The position numbers and the translations under genes are program-made. A stretch of 64,000 bases of DNA, taken from the NCBI GenBank assembly GCA_000934455.1, contig KN882740.1, positions 8,907-72,906 of the forward strand, written 5' to 3'. The notes beneath the pieces are model-generated. The model did not search any database, had not been told where the DNA came from, and was given only the letters and a program-made list of their open reading frames with translations. Positions 1 through 10,900 of this stretch are shown in pieces (positions within the stretch are counted from its first letter, which is position 1; every line of letters starts with the position of its first letter). This DNA is from Apostichopus parvimensis (lineage: Eukaryota > Echinodermata > Holothuroidea > Aspidochirotida > Stichopodidae).

Positions 1-390
1 CTCTTTGGAATAAGTACAATTTACATTGGTGTTTAATTGGTATGATATTATAGATTGATCTGTGAATTAAACTTGTCAAATAAATTAAAAATGAAGCAGA
101 ACAGTTAGAGAGTAAACAAACTACATGGCAGACTGTTAATTTCAGTAGCGAATTTAATCTCTTGATTACGATTGGTCGGTGGCTCCAGACAGTTTTTGCA
201 GCTACTCAAACAGTCGAGTTTTGACTCCCATCATCACGTAATGCAAGAATTACTTGGATAAAAAACATCAAGTGGAAATGTTATACGCTAGGCAGCTCAT
301 ATAGTAAATATATGTGTCTTAATAGGGAATAATACAGTAGACCTAATATACTTTCCATACTTAAATACGCAACTGGACCAGACTCTAGAA

Positions 391-1407
391 AATGTTTCAG
401 TAGCCGGTCCAGAGTATGTTTTATTAGTTAGTCCATAGTTTGTTTCATTAGCTGGTCCAGAGTTTGTTTCATTAGCTGGTCCAGAGTTTGTTTCATTAGC
501 TGGTCCAGAGCTTGTTTCATTAGCTGGTCCAGAGTTTGTTTCATCAGCTGGTCCAGAGTTTGTTTCATTAGTTGGTCCAGAGTTTGTTTCATAGCTGGTC
601 CAGAGTTTGTTTCATCAGCTTGTTCCAGAGTTTGTTTCATTAGTTGGTCCAGAGTTTGTTTCATTAGCTGGTCCAGTGTTTGTTTCATTAGCTTGTCCAG
701 AGCTTGTTTCATTAGCTGGATCCAGAGTTTTTTTCATTAGCTTGTCCAGAGTGTGTTTTATTAGCTGGTCCAGAGTTTGTTTATTAGCTGGTTCAGAGTT
801 TGTTTCATCAGCTGGTCCAGAGCTTGTTTCATTAGCTGGTACAGAATTTGTTTCATTAGTTGGTCCAGAGTTTGTTTCATTAGCTGGTCCAGAGTTTGTG
901 TCATTAGCTGGTCCAGAGCTTGTTTCATTAGCTGGTCCAGAGTTTGTTTCATTAGCTGTTCCAGAGACTGTTTCATTAGCTGGATCCAGAGTTTGTTTCA
1001 TTAGCTGGTCCAGAGTTTGTTTCATTAGCTGGTCCAGAGTTTGTTTCACTAGCTGGTCCAGAGCTTGTTTCATTAGCTGGTCCAGAGTTTGTTTCATTAG
1101 CTGTTCCAGAGACTGTTTCACTAGCTGGTCCAGAGTTTGTTTCATTAGCTCGTCCAGAGTTTGTTTCATTAGCTGGTCCAGAGTTTGTTTAATTAGGTGG
1201 TCCAGAGTTTGGTTCATTAGCTGGTCCAGAGTTTGGTTCATTAGCTGGTTCAGAGTTTGTTTCATTAGTTAGTCCAGAGACTGTTTCATCAGCTGGTCCA
1301 GAGTTTGTTTTATTAGCTGGTCCAGAGTTTGGTTCATTAGCTGGTCCAGAGTTTGTTTCATTAGTTGGTCCAGAGTTTGTTTCAATAGCTGGTCCAATTT
1401 TGTTTCC
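391..1407. repeat. 24-bp minisatellite, about 42 copies
   Basis: About 42 degenerate head-to-tail copies of a 24-bp unit whose core reads TTAGCTGGTCCAGAG followed by TTTGTTTCA. Recurrent variants are TTAGTTGG, CAGAGCTTG, CATCAGCTGG and TTCCAGAGACTG. A few units gain or lose one base (for example CTGGATCCAG), which shifts the frame. Because 24 is a multiple of three and the unit has few stops, long open frames appear on both strands, with repeats such as MKQTLDQL and NETNSGPA on the minus strand. I read these as a by-product of the unit length and not as genes: several frames are open at once, the one-base indels break each of them, and no splice or start context stands out. Confidence 0.95.
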
Positions 1408-2642
1408 GCTGTTTCTGAGTTTGTCTTTAATAATCTTTACTAGTCGAAATATTGTCAAGGGAAAATTTATACATTTACTTTTTAGTTTTGTGTAGAGGTA
1501 TATCTTAAAACTTATTGGGATATTTATGAAGATAAATGTGTGTATAAGACATAGGTAAGAGAGGAATTTGATGCCGGACTGATTGTTTGTTAATTAGGAA
1601 TTCTCTATTTTACATGAGTCCAGACCGATATTGACAAATTGTGGATTTGAAACACCAATAGTTAACCATTTAGTGTGTCCCACATTTATTTGTTCACATC
1701 CACAATCATGGTAATAAATATCTTTTTCAGGTGCAGTGAAAGTTTAATGTAAAATATATTCATGGCTAAGAATCTTATGTAATTAACTTGCAAAATTACC
1801 ATAAATAAACATGTATTCTTTTTCTTGTACCAAGCTGTTCTCAGGTGTAATTAATTACCTTCACTTGTTCTTTATGTAACAGAATGAGTAATACAGTATT
1901 TTATATATTGATGAGTTGCAATTGTAATAATATGAAAACCGAATGGCTCATGTAGCCATCGCAGGCTAAACTTTTCTTTTATTTAAAAGATACAAACAAA
2001 ATAATAGAAGAAATGATCAGTTTTATTCTACTTTATCTAACCACAACTCCAATCAGAGTTTCCAAGTCAGGAAAAGAAGAGAAGAGGGATATATAGAGAG
2101 AGTAGGCCTGATAATATGGAGGGCAGTATACAACAATTACAGCCACTGATGAAAACAGAGTTTAAAGTGTCACATTAATTTTCAACATAAAACAGAAATG
2201 TTGGCAAACTGCTCATCCACTAAAGAGCCTGCAATAAGAGAATGTGTAAAAGTAAGTGGGCCTGACGTTTCAATCCTATGGATCTTCAGAGGCAGAATGT
2301 GCTTTTTATGTGGTTTTTATGTGACACTAATAGACATAATTGGACGTAATGTGAAACATTACATGAAAGCTCAAATACAGAATGTGTAGGTAAGTGTGAC
2401 AGCACAGACCCACAGAGCATGTTCATATATGGATGAGCTCTGTCACTGTAGTGCCAAAAGATCTAAAACTTTACTACATTTTCAAGAATTGTTAGTCACA
2501 TCGTTGAAAGTACATAGAGATGGTTGTTAATGTTACATTACATCAGAAGCCTACTGTATTAAGATAACTTTTGTGTCAAGCATACATAACAAACATGATG
2601 TTACATTAATTGTAGTGTGCCATCCATAAATATGGATCCATG
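1408..2642. other. noncoding stretch, no gene seen
   Basis: AT-rich sequence with short stop-bounded frames only. Around 2250-2300 there is a block (GGGCCTGACGTTTCAATCC, then a GGATCTTCAGAGGC stretch) that has the look of a dispersed repeat, but I cannot name a family or define its ends. Confidence 0.6.
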
Positions 2643-3858
2643 TTAAAGGAATTGTCTGGTGGAAGATTTTGATACATTGTCCTTGTAGTTATTATTTTTC
2701 TCTTTCTAGCCATGTAAAAATTGTCCCCATTCGACGTTTTCTTCTTGTAGAAATTTGGTTTTCAAATTCACCAGTTTCTCAAGTGCTTGCAGATAAGCAA
2801 AACAGGCGACTTGAAGTTAGCACTCCCAATTCCGCAGCAAATAAACTCACGTGTAAGCACATTGGATTGCCTCATATATATAACGTACATACTCGCGAAC
2901 GTATATACTACGATGCTCAGTTGGTGTACTTGTATAGCGTTGCACATAGTAAACTCACACTCAAACCACAGTTCATTAACTGTTGTTCGTAATCGCTGAA
3001 ATAAAATTCACGGATCAAATTAACAGTAAAAGGAAACTTGAAAAGTATTCGTTAAACCGAAAGATGAAACTTGGCGGAATCGATGTCATCGCAGAACTGT
3101 CCGATTGTAAACGTTAGAGTAGCCCATACACGCGAACATTCTTCGCGCTGGAGCTGGATAGCGCGATGTATAAACAACGAAGAGCCTGCTGTTAAAACTT
3201 ATCTTGTGTTACACAAAGACCACGAAACCACCGATCTACTACATATATGGCGGCTTAAGGAGTTTTTTAAATCATATCTAATTTATAAGAAATTTCACCG
3301 GAAATTATTGAAGAAATTGATCGAATCGTTGTCAGAGCAGAATGTAGCACTGAGAAGCTTAGGCTTCGCAGAACTGTCCGATTGTCAACGTTTGAGTATA
3401 GCCTACGTGCAAACATTTTTCGCGTTGGAGCTGGATAGCGCGATGTATAGCCTGGACAACTCAGAGTCTGCTGTTAAAATTTACCTTGTGTTACACAAAG
3501 ACCACGGAACCACCAATCTAGTACATGGCGGCTTAAGGAGTTTTTGAAAACATATCTAATTTTTAAGAAATTTCACCGGAAATTAAGGAAGAAATTTATC
3601 TGTATACAAACGCTGTTTTTGTTGTGATTACCGTATAGGTACTGTGCGGAGGGTGGGTTATGTCGCAATCTGCAATAGCATAGCTGACGTCACGTTCTGT
3701 ACTGTTCAAATCATATTTGAAATGTCTATCCTTAACGATTAAAAAATCGTTTCTCAGTCAAACGCAACATTAGCGTTCTCATACTTTGACAACATGTTTG
3801 GAAAATTATTTACTATTTTTTAAGGTAACTTCTTTGGACCACCAGACAATCCTTTTAA
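2643..3858. mobile_element. TTAA-flanked inverted-repeat element (T2/Kolobok-type candidate), 1.2 kb
   Basis: The left end reads TTAA then AGGAATTGTCTGGTGG at 2643. The right end, read on the minus strand from 3858, is TTAA then AAGGATTGTCTGGTGG. The matching terminal inverted repeats are therefore about 16 bp, bounded by TTAA on both sides as expected for a TTAA target-site duplication. Established knowledge: T2-type (Kolobok superfamily) MITEs use TTAA targets and start TTAAAGG plus purines; piggyBac elements also use TTAA. No transposase motif is seen, so it would be non-autonomous. It contains two direct copies of a 230-bp module and a 158-codon open frame at 3071-3547 (+). The inner part near 3700 has a TGACGTCAC ... 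CTGTTCAAA string that recurs in the element at 20185-20809, supporting kinship. Confidence 0.8.
3090..3597 (+). repeat. tandem-duplicated 230-bp module inside the TTAA element
   Basis: Copy 1 spans about 3090-3319 and copy 2 about 3367-3597, separated by about 47 bp. Both begin CGCAGAACTGTCCGATTG, pass through GAGCTGGATAGCGCGATG and GTGTTACACAAAGACCACG, and end near TTTCACCGGAAATTA. The starts are 277 bp apart and the later parts 282 bp apart, so a 5-bp indel separates the halves. A 158-codon open frame at 3071-3547 (+) crosses both copies. It reads the first half of the two modules in different frames and the second half in the same one (YLVLHKDHETT against YLVLHKDHGTT). I recognise no domain and doubt it is a protein gene. 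Confidence 0.8.
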
Positions 3859-5509
3859 AGGATTAAAAAAAAAAAAGGGACATACACTTTGCAGGTTTGC
3901 CATTGAATTGTAAGGAAAATTCAGTATGTATATAACTTAAAGTGAGATAAGTTTGTCTGATTCCAATTAATGGAATTTATTGTTCACTTTAACAATGACA
4001 TTTTAAGTTGGCTTTTATAGATCTCTTTAACTGTTACATTGAGGGTTATCTAGTAATCTGTGAATATATGGCAATGCTAAAGTCAGAATGATTCAAGGTT
4101 CCAACCATCTACAATATCCAATTTTTTTGAACCGTTATTTCAATACATGTAATAGTATCAATCACACTCATTTTCGGAGAATATTTATCGCGATTCATCG
4201 AAGATAGTGGAACATATTTTTTCCTTCATGAATTTAAATATTTTTAGGGTAAAGATGACACCAACATGTCATATTGCCAACTTGTTGAGAGTAAAATGAA
4301 TGTTTTGCTCAACGTTGTTTTTTCTTTAACTACATCGGATGAAGAGTGTTGTTTAAGGATGGGAGTGGGTGAGCGTGCATGTTAGATGTATTACAATACG
4401 TTAAGGCCTTTGAGAGCCACGGGCAGAATGAAAAAAAAATACAGACGAAATATCAGGAAGCTCACGGGAAAAATCGTTTCATATGTCAGGTCTGGAATAT
4501 ATTAATGTCATCTGAATCGATGTGACCACTTTTATGCCACAGCACAGTTCACTATGAGTGACCTATGGATGCGTGCTTAAACTGTCAAATGTAGGTTGCG
4601 ATAGACAAGGGTGCACTTTTCTTTTTAAAAAAAAAAATTGACGGTTTCTCAGAAGAATTCACCGACAGCGTGATAATATATAAACGATGAAAGAGGGAAA
4701 AGAAAAAACCTTGGCTCTAAATGAATTCACAGAAGTGTGAAAGTGAATTGTAATCGGGACACATGATATCACTCGTATCGATGTGCCAATCATGCAAGAT
4801 GTTTGTCCACGTCGTTGTTTGTATGCGGCCGATTATCCCAGAGCGGCCAAAATTACTCTGTAGAACGTTTATAATTGGCTGTAGGCGAGCGAGGTTCAAC
4901 GGTGGAATTTTTTTTCTTTTTCCGTCATTGATAGCTATTCTGTCGGTACAGCGGACAGACTGATGTTGTTGATGGTCAGTCATCTGTAATGTAGCATGAT
5001 AGATGCAACAGTCGTTTGACTATCGGTATATGTGTGTACTGTATGTATGGGGAAAACTAAACTAGTATGGTTTAATTTTAATTTCAATATATGAATAATA
5101 TATGTAGCCACCATTGGTACAACAGTACATAGTCAAATATAATTTAGCTGTCAATAATGCCTAGTTGATATTGCCAGTATTTACTGACAGAGACTTTTTT
5201 TAACTTTGATTAAATCTTGTTGGCCATTGAAAATGATGGTATTGACAACATGCACGCATGGGTGACAACGAATGTGTAACTGAGAGTACCATTATCCTGT
5301 TCCTTTTGTACTTGATTGGGTTGGTGTTGCCTATGCAAGCCTTTACAAAGGAACTAGACATGTTACAGAATATTATTATTGGCTAATATTGTGTTTCCAA
5401 GTTATAAGTTCTATTTAGTAACCTAGGTTACTGTCTAGACAAACCTGATGAAGGCAAGTTATACTGTTGGCCCCCATTTTTGTGTTTAAATTTGATAACG
5501 TTGATTTAC
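3859..5509. other. noncoding stretch, no gene seen
   Basis: AT-rich with homopolymer A runs. No exon-like segment with matching splice sites was recognised. A 66-codon plus-strand frame near 4763 and an overlapping 88-codon minus-strand frame show no motif. Confidence 0.6.
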
Positions 5510-5517
5510 TTATTATG

Positions 5518-5578
<61 letters not shown>

Positions 5579-5804
5579 TTTAGATCCTCCTGCAAGCAGG
5601 AACTTGCGAAGAAGCCATCATTGGCTAATCAAAGCTGCAAGCTGACCGAAGTCAGTCTCTTAGATTTATATTTAGCGTCCATGATTATGAATTGTCAATT
5701 GTCAACAACTATGTAACTGGACGACATACATTAATCTTGGAGTGACTCGAACTCGGGACCTTATGATTGAAAGGCACCGGCGTTTACCACTGAGCTAACA
5801 CTCC
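5510..5804 (-). mobile_element. tRNA-derived SINE, family A, with TA-rich 3' tail
   Basis: Read on the minus strand from 5804, the head starts GGAGTGTTAGCTCAGTGG (RNA polymerase III A box within TTAGCTCAGTGG) and continues to GGTCCCGAGTTCGAGTC (B box). A unique body follows, ending in CCTGCTTGCAGGAGGATC near 5582. Beyond that lies a simple tail of TATA/TACA repeats at about 5515-5580, including an unbroken TA run of over 40 bases. The A and B boxes and spacing match a tRNA-derived promoter, so this is a SINE and not a working tRNA gene. Related copies lie at 14205-14463, 38612-38837 and 45225-45362. Confidence 0.85.
5526..5574. repeat. (TA)n microsatellite in the SINE tail
   Basis: Alternating TA of about 45 bases following TATG units. 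It sits exactly where the SINE's 3' tail belongs, so it likely expanded from the tail after insertion. Confidence 0.9.
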
Positions 5805-5884
5805 ACATAACATCATGCATAACATCATGCATTTATAACATCATGCATAAACATCATGCATAACACTGCATAACATCATGCATA
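5805..5884. repeat. short tandem repeat of about 13 bp
   Basis: About six imperfect copies of CATAACATCATG, with one copy carrying an inserted TTTA and one lacking CAT. It abuts the 5' end of the SINE head at 5804, so the SINE may have landed beside it or the array may have grown from the target site. Confidence 0.85.
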
Positions 5885-7820
5885 CAGTTTGACATTTGTT
5901 TTTACAAGTTGACTGAACACTTTGGAAGGATTCTACTAAGTTCTTTCTTGTTTGTATGTTGTATTGTAGTGAAACACCAACAGTATCATAGGAACAGCTT
6001 TCATGTTGAAGTATGAAGTTCTTGAGAAAGGTTTTCAGCAGTTGTTTTTGATCTACTATGATTTGGTCGACCTTGACACACTTTTGTGTGTAATAACAAC
6101 CACCTTGCAAACCCAGTCCTATGGAGACCATCCCAACTATGCCTTTTAATAGAGGGCCCGTGAAACTTTACTTAGTCACATGACCTCCCCAACACAGATG
6201 ACGATAACTGATTGTGACATTTTATGGAATCATGTGAACCAGCCAATTTAAAATTGAAATTTCATTTCTTCATGCTAAGCCTATGAGGTGAGATATTGTC
6301 TGTGTGCCACCAAGTCTGTAACAAGGTCCCTCGTCGATGTCTCGAAGAAACTGCAGCAAACAGCTGACTTTTCCTCCCGTTTAAAAATTCTGACTTTTTT
6401 AAGGTCAAATTTCAATTATTTGTGAAGTTCATGCTGTGAATTGTATCCGTCCCTCATCATATTATATATGGACAACATGTACTGCTTTATCCCGGTCGTT
6501 GAGTTCTCCACATCAATTAATGTGTCAAACTCATTTTGGACAACTATATAATATTAGGGAGATCCACTCGGTGGTACAGTGTTCGATTGGTGGAGCTCTA
6601 AAAGACGACACATTTCCCTCCAGTGAAAAAATGTATTGTGTTCTAAACTTTGTGTAAGTGCAGTCTAGTCGAAACTAGACCAGTTTGTAACAAACCAACC
6701 TTTTGTTTGAGGAAAGAATTTCCATATTATTTCCCAAATACCTGGCCTGTGTAATAATTTAGTGGTTTTCCATAGACTAATACAGTTGCAATTGTTATTC
6801 GGGCCTCTCTTTGATTGACAAAATTAGGCTAGGATATATATTGTTGGCAACACACTGTTCTTGTTTACACAATGGCAGTCGGTGTTAGCAGCGAAATAGT
6901 TTACTCTGTGGTGTATTTTATGGAGTCTGCTAGCAACTATTAAGTAATTATAGAATTAACCCATAAAAAAGGTCTATACCTACAAAGGTATTAATATGTA
7001 TGCTATATACACACTGTGAATTGTTGTGTGAATTTAGCAGTAACCTGTTACATGCTACAATGATTGCATTCTGGCAGAGGGTGGCAAAGCAGTCGTTTCC
7101 AACGAAACTGTGCTTTATGTCCATAGCCCTCTTCTCTAGAGAGTGAACATAAAATGAAAGGCCAGTTTACTATCTACATGAAATTATCTTTCATTTTCCA
7201 ACTTGAGATGTATATTAAAATGTTTTCAAAATGCCTTTTTTTATGTCTATGTCGTGTAGGTTGTTACACCTCTGGCATTTATAAGTGGAGTTTAGTGTAT
7301 GCAGTTTAAATTGAGTTAAACAATGACCACATCGTAAACTACACACTAAAAGAAGCCTAAGCTTTTTGTTTTTCATTGCTACCTTCGGTTTACAAGTTGC
7401 ATTGTGCTCGGAGATATATTAAACAAGTTTACGGTCAAAATTAAGTTAATAACCGGCCAATTCTTGACTAGGATCTGCATAATCAAGTCATTTCAGAAAG
7501 AGAAGTCGCCTTTGTTGTAGGTGCTGCCATATCAAAACTTTAGCATATTTTCAGAATTTTTACTTTCAGTCCCCAAAAAGCAAAACCCCACCTCCCAAAT
7601 CTTGGTACCAATTTCTGGGACAATTCATCGAAAATGTCTTTACTGTTGCAGTCTTGCAAAATTATTGAGAGAAATTCACAATAACAAAATATATATATTG
7701 GCTGGATTATAGGATTAGGGAAATCTATTTGTGTGATACATGTGGTAATGTTTCCATCCAGTTAGTTCATCAGTATACAAGAGATAAGGTCCTGGAGCTG
7801 CAGAAACGTTTCTCCACACC
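5885..7820. other. noncoding stretch, no gene seen
   Basis: AT-rich. The 96-codon minus-strand frame at 5841-6131 and other small frames carry no recognised motif and lack supporting splice or start context. Confidence 0.6.
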
Positions 7821-7946
7821 CTTTAGAGCATTGTACTCTTAAACCTCCCGGAGCAAATGTTGTATTCATAAACTTCCCTTAAAGCATTGTACTCGTAAAT
7901 TCCCCGGAACAAATGTTGTACTTCCCAGAGCAATTGTTGTACTCTG
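7821..7946. repeat. degenerate tandem repeat, about 3 copies
   Basis: The core GCATTGTACTC, TAAA, CCCGGA and CAAATGTTGTA is seen twice about 60 bp apart, followed by a shorter copy (CCCAGAGCAATTGTTGTACTC). Low-copy, decayed array. Confidence 0.65.
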
Positions 7947-10900
7947 AAACTGAATTACAGTATTCCCTGACAATGGTATTTTGTTTAATATTTAATCATC
8001 ATTGCACACACAGAGCATATATTAATATTTTCATGTGAAGTGTTTGAGTGCTTAAAGTAAGTTATTTGGCTGGTTAAAGAAATCAGGCAAGCTGGGCCTA
8101 AATTATCCAAGATTTCGGAGGAATGGAAAGTTAAAAAAGTTTGTTGAAGTTATTGGGATCCCCCCCCCTTTAGGTACCCCCTTTTCCTAAGCCAGGGGTA
8201 CATCAATGGCCAGAATGTGTCAGCATGGGTACAGATGGTGTGTTACTGTGTTGTAGATGTTTCAGCTAGTTTTGTTAGACTGTCGTCTCTCAGAGCTTTT
8301 TCATTGATGAAGATCAATGGGTGGTGCCATCAAACACAGAGAGTTGCTGGAATTTGTCATTTATGGAGTTTTATTAAATGTCTGTAATGTGTTTCAGTAA
8401 ACCCTATAGGGAATACTATAGATGTAACCATAAATGTACACAGCAGAGACCCGTAAATCATCGTAACTTTGTCAAAGTGTGATGACAGTTGTATCACTGG
8501 CAGAAAATCGTAAAAGAGGGGAAGAAGTAAAGACAGCCAGGGCTGACACATCCCTCCGTTAATTCAGACTGAGAGCTCTCGGATGCAGGCAGTCTATAGT
8601 TGAGGAGAAAAGACTGGATGCAACCCGGTGAAGAGATTTGATGACCAGACATGAACGAGCGATGAAACCGCGCGAGAATCCAGTTGAAGAAGAAAATAGT
8701 CGAAAAGAAAGAGAGAAAAGAGAACTCGACTCTTTTAGCTCTCCTCCGCTCAACAGACATTTTAAAGGGTATCGGTTTTAAGACGTTCAGTGCATTATGG
8801 AATGACTAATAACATAGGAGAGACTGTCGGATAAATCCACGGGGTTCCCGTCGATATATTGCTCCATAAATGCCATCTTTCTTTAACAGAACGGTAAGGC
8901 ACAATTTAGTTAAGTAGACAGCAGTGTGTAAAAATAATTTGTTTGATTGCGGTCGTCTGCATAGAGGACTCGGGATTCGTCGGATGTATAGCGGGAGAGG
9001 AACGAACCAAGAGGTGTACAACACCCCAAACGGTTTGGTTTTAAATCCCCCCGGGAACCCGTAGCAACAGGCTGACTTATTATCTGATGGGCAGCTATAT
9101 CTTACTCCATAATATTCTTGAGTCCTTAGATTTTAGTGTTTATGCTTTGGTGTATTTATTTATTTCGTTTTGGCTATTGTCTTTGTCTTGTGGTGAATTT
9201 GGTGAGTAATACTGTAAACTAAATTTTCCTGGAAAAATTTTGGAGATATTTTTCTATTGCATATTTAAGATAGAAGATGTGAAATTGAATTGACAAACAC
9301 ACAAGATACTGAAAGAGATTCACTTGGTAAGTGCTGATGGTCGACTCTTTCCTTTGTAGTTGATTAATCGCATAGCTCTTCTCGCGATTGCTGCGATTAC
9401 TCCATTACAGTCATGACACCATCACTGTCATTTTTACATTGCAGAAATACAGTCAAACAAATCTTCCTCCATGGTGCACTATCTTTATTTGTTCTTTGTG
9501 TGCTGTCTAAATCATGTGAAAACATCTACCAAACAAAAACTGTGAAAAATTCAATCTAAAACATTTCTTAAAATCCTTCATAGTAAATCAAAAACTTTCG
9601 AATGAATCTACGAAGCTATTACAACTACTAGAACTAATAAAAGCAAAACGTGCAAACAATGAATAGATGTGACACCTTGTAACGGTGTGATGAGTATGCA
9701 AGAATTTTCTGTAGAAGGACGTTCAAAGTTCTAGGCTAGGCTTTAGCCTAGTGCGATAGCAGGCATATATTTTGCACATTGAAATTAAACTACACCGCAA
9801 TCGACACACTAGATCAGACATCCGATAAATGTGAACCAGGCCAGTCATGAAATTATTGTAAACATGTTTGAAGAAATGACTAATAGTTTGGTGGCAATCG
9901 CCAAAGATTTATAACTTACGAATTTGCGATGATGCACAATGATTAAACATAGCTAGGACTGAATGTTGCACTGCAGAACAAGCTTATTACTGACAAGTAA
10001 ACACATGAATCTAACCGGAGCAAATTCTTGCCAAGTTTTAACACAGCACAGTGCTGGTGTAGAATTGTGAGAACCTGTATCCCTTTGCGATATTTGCTGA
10101 CAAACTGTTTTTTTTTAACAGGTTAGGCTATTTTTCAAAATCAGATTATGTGTAGTGCTATAGCTTGTAGTCGAGTAATCGCAACTTAGGATTTGAGCGC
10201 AATTAATCGAACTTCCAGAGTGTAATCGTGACTTCTGGGGATTAATTGATTACGACTATCAGCACAGTACGTTATATTACAAAATTGATCAATTTTGGTC
10301 GTGTTTTTTTAAACTGATTGACAGTAATATATCAAGTCTTAAATGTTGGTTGGAAGTTCGTAATAAGTGAGATACTTGGTAAGAACACTTTTTCTACCTC
10401 TTAGTACCTAACTTTCAATTCTTGTGATTTTGAGAGAGTTATTCTCCCAAGCTTGCATTATTCTTTGCTCTTTATAATGCTTTTCCTATCATTAGGATTT
10501 GTTTGCTCTCGTCAGAGAGACATGCATACGACTATGTAAAAGTAGGAAACCGAACGTGATTGAGTGGGAACTTATTTAGGATGAAAAACAATAAATAAAT
10601 AAAAAGCTTGTCCAAATATAAAGTCAGAGCAAAATATAGACAATGCTTCTTCAGTTCTGCCTCGGATATCACATTTTTCGTCTTCAGTTTGTTTCTTTCA
10701 TTTATTACCCAAGCTCTTTGTTTTTTGTTTCTTGAATGAAAAGATGTTCACATCCTTAAATTTAAGACCATGTCTCTATTATCACGATGGTACTGAATGA
10801 CTGGATGTTTGCATGTTGTAGTTGTCATTCTCATTAGGCCAGGAGAGTATTGCAGACTTTGAGAGGATGTGAGACACGTTACTCTAGCTGGCTGGCTGGC

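Noticed and set aside
607-1272. 221-codon plus-strand and 216-codon minus-strand open frames
   Set aside because: Both are products of the 24-bp minisatellite; several frames are open together and one-base indels shift them.
5742-5804. tRNA gene on the minus strand
   Set aside because: The A and B boxes belong to a SINE head with a SINE body and tail; no complete cloverleaf is evident.
5841-6131. 96-codon minus-strand frame with several Cys
   Set aside because: Starts within a short tandem repeat and shows no known cysteine pattern.
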